This document shows positions 58,754-64,000 of a DNA stretch of 64,000 bases, piece after piece (position 1 is the stretch's first letter; every line of letters begins with the position of its first letter). A model generated the notes under the pieces. That model had not been told where the DNA came from. It saw only the letters and a program-made list of their open reading frames with translations, and searched no databases. The stretch is from Streptomyces sp. man185 (GTDB lineage: Bacteria; Actinomycetota; Actinomycetes; Streptomycetales; Streptomycetaceae), in the NCBI GenBank assembly GCA_002551355.1, contig NTHE01000027.1:1-64000 (forward strand), given 5' to 3'. The position numbers were made by a program, and so were the translations under genes.

Positions 58754-59692
58754 TCAGGGCTTCCCGTCGAAATCGCACTTGACGATCGCGTTGATGCAGT
58801 CGCGGACGCGCTGCGCCATCTCCTCCTCCGGCCATACGTTGAAGAAGTCGCCGTGCATGGTGTAGCCGGGCCCGGACGCCAGCCGGAAGCGGGCCGGGTC
58901 GCCGTTCACCGGATAGCGCAGTACCTGCCGGAGCTTGGGCACCGGCACCGGGTGGGTGGACGGGCAGCCCCCGGCCACCGGGTAGGCCATGTGGCTCTTG
59001 TGGTCGGGCGAGTCGAGATCCGTACCGTTCCAGCACTGCGGGAAGTCCAGGTAGGACTCCATCATCGTGCCGGGCGGACAGTCCACGAAGTTCTGCGAGG
59101 GGTTCACCTCACCGGCGTGCAGACACGACCAACGGGCGATCGTGTTGTCCTGCGGGCCGGTCGCCTTCGCGTTGCCCGCCACGATGCGCAGGCCCCGGGG
59201 GAAGGGCTTGATCTGACGGATGACGTCGTCGCTCACGCCTTCGCCCAAGTAGTAGAAGGTGGTCCCGGTGGGTTCCACCTCCTTGTCGCCGTCATAGAGG
59301 GTGGGCACCCAGTACGACGACAGGTCGGTGTCGGGGGAGCACGACGTACGGCCCTTCTCCAGAGAGGCCAGGTCGGAGCCGGCGTGCGTGGTGTCGTTGC
59401 CGAAGAAGCTGTGCATGTGGGAGGCGCCCGGCAGCCCGGGGAAGACGATCGGATCGTCGGGGGCCCGGTGGGTGTACGGGCATTCCGCGAGGAACTCGGC
59501 CACCCGCACCACATCGGCGGCGGCCTTCGGCGCGGCCTCGGCGGCGGCGCGCTCGGCCGCCGCGTTGCCCACATTGGCCTGGAGGAAGGAGAGGGCGAGG
59601 GCGGCCGCGGCGAGCCCGGCGATTCTGTACCGCCAGGGCGGCAGGGATCGTTGGCGGCGGTGGTCGGGTTTGCGTCGATGACGGAAGAGCAC
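58754..59692 (-). CDS. Secreted DUF1996-domain protein
   Basis: About 312 residues. A basic region (HRRKPDHRRQRSLPPWRYR) precedes a hydrophobic signal segment ending around NAAA, so it is exported. The DUF1996 domain follows (about residues 60-310), with the hallmark HMHSFFGN and a further His soon after (HMHSFFGNDTTH), FYYLGEG, RIVAGN, cysteines (ECPYTH, TSCSPDT, WSCLHAGE, VDCPPGTMM, QCWNGTD), and the final MHGDFFNVW. DUF1996 is known mostly from fungal secreted proteins, often with a sugar-binding WSC domain; no enzyme activity is established. I chose GTG at 59690-59692, since AGGAG lies just before it; GTG at 59738-59740 has none. Its promoter and operators lie at 59744-59869. Confidence 0.87.
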   Translation of the reverse strand: MLFRHRRKPDHRRQRSLPPWRYRIAGLAAAALALSFLQANVGNAAAERAAAEAAPKAAADVVRVAEFLAECPYTHRAPDDPIVFPGLPGASHMHSFFGNDTTHAGSDLASLEKGRTSCSPDTDLSSYWVPTLYDGDKEVEPTGTTFYYLGEGVSDDVIRQIKPFPRGLRIVAGNAKATGPQDNTIARWSCLHAGEVNPSQNFVDCPPGTMMESYLDFPQCWNGTDLDSPDHKSHMAYPVAGGCPSTHPVPVPKLRQVLRYPVNGDPARFRLASGPGYTMHGDFFNVWPEEEMAQRVRDCINAIVKCDFDGKP

Positions 59693-59743
59693 GGCACTCC
59701 TGTTCGGGACGTGGGGGGATTGGGGGGATTCCTTGATCACGAT

Positions 59744-59757
59744 AGAGAGCGCTCTCT
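59744..59757. promoter_or_regulatory. LacI-type operator at the DUF1996 start point
   Basis: AGAGAGCGCTCTCT, a perfect 14-bp palindrome with a CG centre. It begins six bases after the -10 box of the DUF1996 promoter, so it covers the predicted transcription start (about 59757). This is the classical position for a LacI-family repressor site. Confidence 0.72.
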
Positions 59758-59763
59758 CATGGG

Positions 59764-59792
59764 AACGTAGAATCGCCTCCTGTTCATGTCAA
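59764..59792 (-). promoter_or_regulatory. Strong vegetative-type promoter for DUF1996-DUF305-lacI
   Basis: On the minus strand: -35 TTGACA (59787-59792), 17-base spacer, -10 TACGTT (59764-59769). A perfect -35 and a good -10 (TANNNT). Transcription would start near 59757, inside the operator. Confidence 0.72.
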
Positions 59793-59847
59793 GGGATCGC
59801 GCAGGCCCGGTAAATCGGCTGTATGGGTGGCGAGTTAAATCCGGCCG

Positions 59848-59869
59848 CGAGGGAGAGCGCTCTCCCTCG
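59848..59869. promoter_or_regulatory. 22-bp perfect palindrome, second LacI-type operator
   Basis: Perfect over 22 bases around a CG centre (CGAGGGAGAGC then its mirror); it shares GAGAGCGCTCTC with the site at 59744. Its centre is 108 bp from the first site, about ten helical turns. It lies 52-58 bases before the ligase start on the other strand, so it may act on both genes or help form a repression loop. Confidence 0.72.
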
Positions 59870-59926
59870 GAGGGGTCGCGAAGGGGATCGGGGACGTTGT
59901 CAGTGGTGGGCGGAAGAATGGTGACC

Positions 59927-62038
59927 ATGACGAACTCAGCTGCTGTGCTCGCCGATGCCGCCGCCTATGCCGCCGCGGTGGAAGAGGCTTCCATCGCCGC
60001 CGCCGCGTATTACGCCTCGGGCGAGAGCGCGCTGGACGACGACGCCTACGACCGGCTGGCGCGCGGGATAGCCGCGTACGAGGCGGATCACCCGGAGGAG
60101 GTGCTCGCCGACTCGCCCACCGGCAAGGTCGCGGGCGGGGCCGCCGTCGGCGACGTGCCGCACACGGTGCCCATGCTCTCGCTGGACAACGTGTTCTCGG
60201 CCGAGCAGTTCGCGACCTGGACCGCCTCGCTGGAGCGGCGCATCGGCAGACCGGTGACCGCGTGGAGCGTCGAGCCGAAGCTCGACGGCCTGGCGGTCGC
60301 CGCGCGCTACCGGGACGGTCGGTTCGAGCGCCTCATCACCCGGGGCGACGGCACGGCGGGCGAGGACGTCTCGCACGCGGCGGGCGCCGTCGTCGGGCTG
60401 CCGGAGCAGCTGGCCGAACCGGTCACCATCGAGGTGCGCGGCGAGATCCTCATGACGAACGACCAGTTCGACCAGGCCAACGCGATCCGTACGGAACACG
60501 GCGGCGCCCCCTTCGCCAACCCGCGCAACGGCGCGGCGGGCACGCTGCGCGCCAAGGACCGCGCCTACCGGGTGGAGACGACCTTCTTCGCCTACGGCGC
60601 GCTGCCGCTGCCCGATTCCGGGGAGCTCGGCGAGACCCTCGCCGAACTGCCCCACGGCGAGGTCCTGGCGTACGTCGCCGGCCTCGGCGTGCACACGGCC
60701 GCGGGCACCGACGTGGCCCCGGTCCTGGCCACCGCGGTCGAGGCGGTCCAGGCGCGGGTGGACGCGATAGGTTCCCTGCGCGCCGCGCTGCCGTTCGGCA
60801 TCGACGGGATCGTGATCAAGGCCGACCTGGCGGCCGACCAGCGCGAGGCGGGCTCCGGCACCCGCGCGCCCCGCTGGGCCATCGCCTACAAACTGCCCGC
60901 CGTGGAGAAGATCACCCGCCTGCTGGCCGTCGAGTGGAACGTCGGGCGCACGGGCATCATCGCGCCGCGCGCGGTCCTGGAGCCCGTGGAGATCGACGGC
61001 TCCACCGTCGGCTACGCCACCTTGCACAACCCGGCCGACATCACCCGACGCGACCTGCGGCTGGGCGACCAGGTCATGGTCTACAAGGCCGGCGACATCA
61101 TCCCGCGCATCGAGGCTCCCGTCGTGCACCTGCGCACCGGTGACGAGACGCCCATCGACTTCCCCGAGAACTGCCCGCAGTGCGGCTCCGACATCGACGC
61201 GAGCGAGCAGCGCTGGCGCTGCACCCGGGGCCGTGACTGCCGTCTGGTCGCCTCCGTCTCGTACGCGGCGGGCCGCGATCAGCTCGACATCGAGGGCCTC
61301 GGCTCCACGCGGGTCGTCCAGCTCGTCGACGCGGGGCTCGTCACGGATTTCGCTGATCTGTTCACCCTGGAGCGCGAGCAGCTGCTCGCCCTCGACCGCA
61401 TGGGCGAGACCTCCACGGACAATCTCCTGGCGGCCATCGCGGCCGCCCGCACCCGGCCGCTCTCCCGGGTCTTCTGCGCCTTGGGCGTACGGGGCACGGG
61501 GCGCTCCATGTCACGCCGTGTCGCGCGGTATTTCGCCACGATGGACCGGATCGTCGCCGCCGACGTCGAGACGCTCCAACGGGTCGACGGCATCGGCAAG
61601 GAGAAGGCCGCCGCGGTGGTCGCCGAGCTGGTGGAGCTGGCCCCGCTGATCGACAAGCTCGTCGCAGCCGGGGTGAACATGACGGAGCCGGGCGCCACCC
61701 CGCCCCCGGAGCCCGGCACGGACACGGAGGCCGATGGGGAGGCCGGTGCTGACACCGGAACCGGCTCCGTGCTGCCCCTGGCGGGGATGACGGTGGTGGT
61801 CACGGGCGCGATGTCCGGAGCGTTGGAGAAGCTGTCGCGCAACCAGATGAACGAGCTGATCGAACGGGCGGGCGGCAGGTCGTCCTCCAGCGTCTCCAAG
61901 CGCACGAGTCTGCTGGTCGCCGGGGACAAGGCCGGCTCCAAGCGCGCCAAGGCGGAGGACCTGGGGGTCCGGATCGCGGTGCCGGAGGAGTTCGCGGAGC
62001 TGGTCGGCGCGTTCCTGACGGCGGGGGAGGACGGCTGA
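59927..62038 (+). CDS. ligA: NAD-dependent DNA ligase (LigA type, probably the second copy)
   Basis: A 703-residue ligase that joins nicks with NAD+. The catalytic lysine is in EPKLDG (Lys118; KXDG), followed by [14 protein letters not shown]. The OB fold follows, then a four-cysteine zinc finger starting CPQC (about 416), helix-hairpin-helix repeats ([15 protein letters not shown]), and a C-terminal BRCT (about 625-703: [14 protein letters not shown]). In domain Ia, the NMN-binding part, the usual Tyr-His pair reads YY (28-29), though Asp and the YD pair (41-42) remain. An acidic linker before the BRCT is longer than usual. Start codons ATG 59918, GTG 59921 and ATG 59927 are in frame; I chose the last. 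The 22-bp palindrome lies upstream. The main ligase is presumably elsewhere. Confidence 0.92.
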   Translation: MTNSAAVLADAAAYAAAVEEASIAAAAYYASGESALDDDAYDRLARGIAAYEADHPEEVLADSPTGKVAGGAAVGDVPHTVPMLSLDNVFSAEQFATWTASLERRIGRPVTAWSVEPKLDGLAVAARYRDGRFERLITRGDGTAGEDVSHAAGAVVGLPEQLAEPVTIEVRGEILMTNDQFDQANAIRTEHGGAPFANPRNGAAGTLRAKDRAYRVETTFFAYGALPLPDSGELGETLAELPHGEVLAYVAGLGVHTAAGTDVAPVLATAVEAVQARVDAIGSLRAALPFGIDGIVIKADLAADQREAGSGTRAPRWAIAYKLPAVEKITRLLAVEWNVGRTGIIAPRAVLEPVEIDGSTVGYATLHNPADITRRDLRLGDQVMVYKAGDIIPRIEAPVVHLRTGDETPIDFPENCPQCGSDIDASEQRWRCTRGRDCRLVASVSYAAGRDQLDIEGLGSTRVVQLVDAGLVTDFADLFTLEREQLLALDRMGETSTDNLLAAIAAARTRPLSRVFCALGVRGTGRSMSRRVARYFATMDRIVAADVETLQRVDGIGKEKAAAVVAELVELAPLIDKLVAAGVNMTEPGATPPPEPGTDTEADGEAGADTGTGSVLPLAGMTVVVTGAMSGALEKLSRNQMNELIERAGGRSSSSVSKRTSLLVAGDKAGSKRAKAEDLGVRIAVPEEFAELVGAFLTAGEDG

Positions 62039-62200
62039 GCCGGTGACTGCCGCGCACGCGGCGACGGCGCACCTGTGAATCAGCGAGGAAGTGGCGTTCC
62101 ATCACCCCGTATTGCATAGTGAGGGCTCGGTCGCGCCTCGCTATCAGTGGGCGGGACGGGTGCGTGGGCGGCGGCGATCGCCGGCCGGGGGTGAGGGACG

Positions 62201-63271
62201 ATGCGTTCTGTGCACGACGGACAGCGACCGGGTCGCCCCGTCCCCCCGTCGCCCGGACCCGCGCCGATCGCTGCTCCTTCGACCACTTCGGTACCGGCTG
62301 TTCGTGTTCCGACCGCTTCCGCGCCCGGCGAGTGGCGAGGGCCGCTTCGTCCGGGGGCGGGCCCATGGGGGAAGGGCCCCGGACCGCTTCGTGACGGGAG
62401 CGGTGCCGGGGCGTCCGGGGCGGGGCGTTCCCACGGGGGCCTCCGGGCATCCCACCGGCACCAGGGCGCACCGGGCACCCTGGGTGCGCCGGGCGGCACG
62501 CCGGCCGCCCGAGGGCTGGCGCTGGATCTCGGCAGCTCCCGTACCCGGGCCTGGGTGCCCGGCCGGGGGCTGGTTCTCGACCCGCTCCCCGGCTCCGGCC
62601 CCCACGGCGGCGCCGAGCGGCCGGTCCGGCGCGGCCGCATCGTCGACCCCGAGTCCTGCGGCCGGCAGCTCGGCCGGATCGCCGACGCGGCCCTGGGCCC
62701 GGACCGCGGCGACAGCGTGATCGTCCTCAGCCACCCGGTGCTCGCCGGGGCCGAACACCGCACCGCCGCGCGGGCTTTGCTGGCCGGGCTCGGGGCGACG
62801 CGCGTCCTGGTCCTCGGCAGCGCTCGGGCGGCCGCCGCGTACACCGGACCCAGGGAGACGGGCCCCCTTCTCGTCGTCGACATGGGGGCCGAGCTGACCG
62901 AGGTCACGCTCCTCGTGGGCGGCCTGGTCGCCGACGCCCGGCAGGCCGAGAGCGGACTCGACGACCTCGACGGCCTCGATCCGGCGGCGCTGCCCGCCGT
63001 CCTTGTCCGCACGGTGCTCGACATGATCACCTCCATGTGGCGGCACGACCGGCACGGCGCGATCCGCGGAGCCCTGCGCAAGAGCCCCGTGCTCGCGGGC
63101 GGCGGCGCGCTGCGGGCCGACGTCACCGATCGCATCGCCCGCTGCCTCGGCACCCGCGTGCGCCTCGCCGACGACCCGTCGACCACGGTCGTCCGGGGCG
63201 CCGGACAGGTCCTCAGCTCCGTGCTCCGCCACCGGACGGCGCCGCCCGAGCATTCCGGCCGGCCGAGGTGA
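62201..63271 (+). CDS. MreB-like actin-fold protein
   Basis: A 356-residue protein with a 100-residue Gly/Pro/Ala-rich N-terminus and then a shortened actin-type ATPase. Phosphate-1 loop: GLALDLGSSRTRAWV (about 105-119); phosphate-2: LLVVDMGAELTEVTLLVGG (about 222-240); adenosine motif: SPVLAGGGALRADV. It corresponds to the rod-shape-determining MreB/Mbl family, but it is truncated against MreB (about 345 without the tail; here only 250 fold residues) and very diverged. Streptomycetes use MreB-type proteins in spore-wall assembly. GAGGGACG is upstream of the ATG. The stop overlaps the next gene (GTGA), so the two are coupled. Confidence 0.85.
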   Translation: MRSVHDGQRPGRPVPPSPGPAPIAAPSTTSVPAVRVPTASAPGEWRGPLRPGAGPWGKGPGPLRDGSGAGASGAGRSHGGLRASHRHQGAPGTLGAPGGTPAARGLALDLGSSRTRAWVPGRGLVLDPLPGSGPHGGAERPVRRGRIVDPESCGRQLGRIADAALGPDRGDSVIVLSHPVLAGAEHRTAARALLAGLGATRVLVLGSARAAAAYTGPRETGPLLVVDMGAELTEVTLLVGGLVADARQAESGLDDLDGLDPAALPAVLVRTVLDMITSMWRHDRHGAIRGALRKSPVLAGGGALRADVTDRIARCLGTRVRLADDPSTTVVRGAGQVLSSVLRHRTAPPEHSGRPR

Positions 63272-63885
63272 CGCCGTACCCGGGGCGGCCCCGGGCGAAC
63301 GCATCCCGGGTGCGCTCGGTGCTGGCCACGCTCCTTCTGACCGTCCTCACCCTGGTCTGCGGTGCTGCCACGGCGACCGGCGCGGCACCCGCCCTGACGC
63401 CCCGGAGCCTCGCGCCCGCCGTCACCGTGGCCTCGGCGTCGGCCGCACCGATGACCCACCGCCACGGCACCGTCGCCAGGCCTGACATCCGGCATCGGAC
63501 CGGGCACGTCGCCGGGTCCGACCGAGGGGGTCCGGGCCATGGGAACGGCGTCGTGGCCGGGCCGGGCACGGGCATGGTGGCGCAGGCCGGGCTCGAGCAG
63601 CCCAGGGCGGCGGCCGATCCGGCGCAGGCTCCGCGCGCGGGCACCGGCCGGCCGTACCTGCTCCTGCACGCACCGCCGCCACCGCACGACGCGCTGCCCC
63701 CGGCTCCGCCGGGGCCGGCCGAGCCGCACGGCGGCGTACGGCACATCGCCGCGGAATCCTTCGACGCACCCGGCAGCCGCAGGGGCGCGCTGCCCGGCGT
63801 ACGGGGGCCTCCGGGCAGGACGGCCACCGGTCCCACGACCGGTCATCCGTCCTGTTCTGCCGATCCGGCGTCGCGTCCTCACTGA
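63268..63885 (+). CDS. Secreted proline/glycine-rich protein of unknown function
   Basis: A 205-residue protein. It starts with GTG overlapping the MreB-like stop. A basic region (RPRANASRVR) precedes a hydrophobic helix (SVLATLLLTVLTLVCGAATA, about 18-37), so it is exported or anchored; the mature part is disordered with His, Gly and Pro (GPGHGNGVVAGPG, HAPPPPHDALPPAPPGP). No recognisable domain. Coupling to the MreB-like gene is the only clue to a role. The end of the gene is followed by 35 bases before the next start. Confidence 0.7.
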   Translation: MTPYPGRPRANASRVRSVLATLLLTVLTLVCGAATATGAAPALTPRSLAPAVTVASASAAPMTHRHGTVARPDIRHRTGHVAGSDRGGPGHGNGVVAGPGTGMVAQAGLEQPRAAADPAQAPRAGTGRPYLLLHAPPPPHDALPPAPPGPAEPHGGVRHIAAESFDAPGSRRGALPGVRGPPGRTATGPTTGHPSCSADPASRPH

Positions 63886-63920
63886 GGTGAGGGCGCTCGA
63901 CGCCCCACCGGAGGATTTCC

Positions 63921-64000
63921 ATGACTCGCGCCACCACGGTGCGAGCGGTTCTGGCTGTCGCCGTCCTGCTCGTCTCCGTCTTCATCACCCTGACCATGTC
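63921..64000 (+). CDS. Membrane protein start, possibly SecD/SecDF; cut by the window end
   Basis: Only 26 complete codons are visible: MTRATTVRAVLAVAVLLVSV then FITLTM, a short basic segment and one hydrophobic helix, the opening of SecD-type proteins, which help the Sec translocon release exported proteins. GGAGG precedes the ATG at 63921 at the right distance. The first helix of SecD normally leads to a LGLDLRGG segment, which lies outside the window, so the name is a guess based on the N-terminal pattern. Confidence 0.45.
   Translation, partial: MTRATTVRAVLAVAVLLVSVFITLTM

Noticed and set aside
59738-59740. Upstream GTG as the start of DUF1996
   Set aside because: It touches the operator and has no ribosome site; GTG at 59690-59692 has AGGAG in front.
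1-64000. tRNA, rRNA, insertion sequences or prophage
   Set aside because: Read through all gaps; none shows cloverleaf structure, transposase motifs or phage genes.

Overview
The window is high-GC (roughly 72-75%) chromosomal DNA with strong G/C third-position bias, GTG/TTG starts, GGAGG-type ribosome sites and many GTGA/ATGA stop-start overlaps. Gene content (ethylmalonyl-CoA pathway operon with crotonyl-CoA carboxylase/reductase, a second NAD-dependent DNA ligase, a MreB-like actin homologue, many secreted alpha/beta hydrolases, Ser/Thr kinases, PucR/LacI/TetR/LysR regulators) points to Streptomyces or a close relative. I saw no rRNA, tRNA, CRISPR array, insertion sequence, prophage or large biosynthetic cluster, and no in-frame TTA leucine codon in the genes I read. 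This looks like core-to-arm chromosome rather than an island.

Layout. 0-3.7 kb: cut-off exported protein, orphan VapB-type antitoxin, a broken small secreted-peptide gene, Nudix hydrolase, glycerate kinase, PucR-type regulator. 3.9-12 kb: a complete branched-chain-amino-acid-type ABC importer (livF-G-H-M-K, translationally coupled), facing a lipoprotein-kinase operon whose kinase carries its own LivK-like extracellular ligand-binding domain. 12.2-13.7 kb: pssA-psd, the phosphatidylethanolamine pathway. 13.9-20.0 kb: ccr-ecm-mcl-mch-mcd, the specific steps of the ethylmalonyl-CoA pathway for acetyl-CoA assimilation, with a recognisable promoter and a long leader. 20.4-24.9 kb: GNAT, TetR, a fused double 3-hydroxyacyl-CoA dehydrogenase, HEAT-repeat protein. 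24.8-29.3 kb: GNAT, secreted tripeptidyl aminopeptidase, Rv2578c-type radical SAM protein behind a perfect LexA-box, VOC and SRPBCC proteins.

29.5-37.4 kb: a 14-helix drug-exporter-type MFS protein with three C-terminal carboxypeptidase-regulatory-like domains, LysR/aldo-keto reductase pair, NCS1 permease with a Cys/His tail, secreted hydrolase. 37.7-42.9 kb: a peptidase operon (D-aminopeptidase M55, M20, S9, LD-carboxypeptidase S66) that could dismantle D-amino-acid-containing peptides. 43-51.3 kb: CocE-type secreted hydrolase with two operator-like palindromes, LapA-like protein, arginase-fold protein with altered metal ligands, DUF5107 protein, VOC, methyltransferase, PAP2/diacylglycerol kinase. 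51.6-56.8 kb: an aminotransferase-fold protein lacking the PLP lysine, DedA/metallo-hydrolase pair, membrane-anchored phosphodiesterase.

56.9-64 kb: the most interesting stretch. A LacI regulator, a DUF305 lipoprotein and a secreted DUF1996 protein lie in one direction; a textbook promoter for them has a perfect palindrome at its start point, and a second, 22-bp perfect palindrome with the same core sits 108 bp away in front of the divergent DNA ligase gene. After the ligase come a MreB-like protein, a secreted protein and the start of what may be a SecD/SecDF gene. All functions are inferred from reading the sequence; no database search was run.
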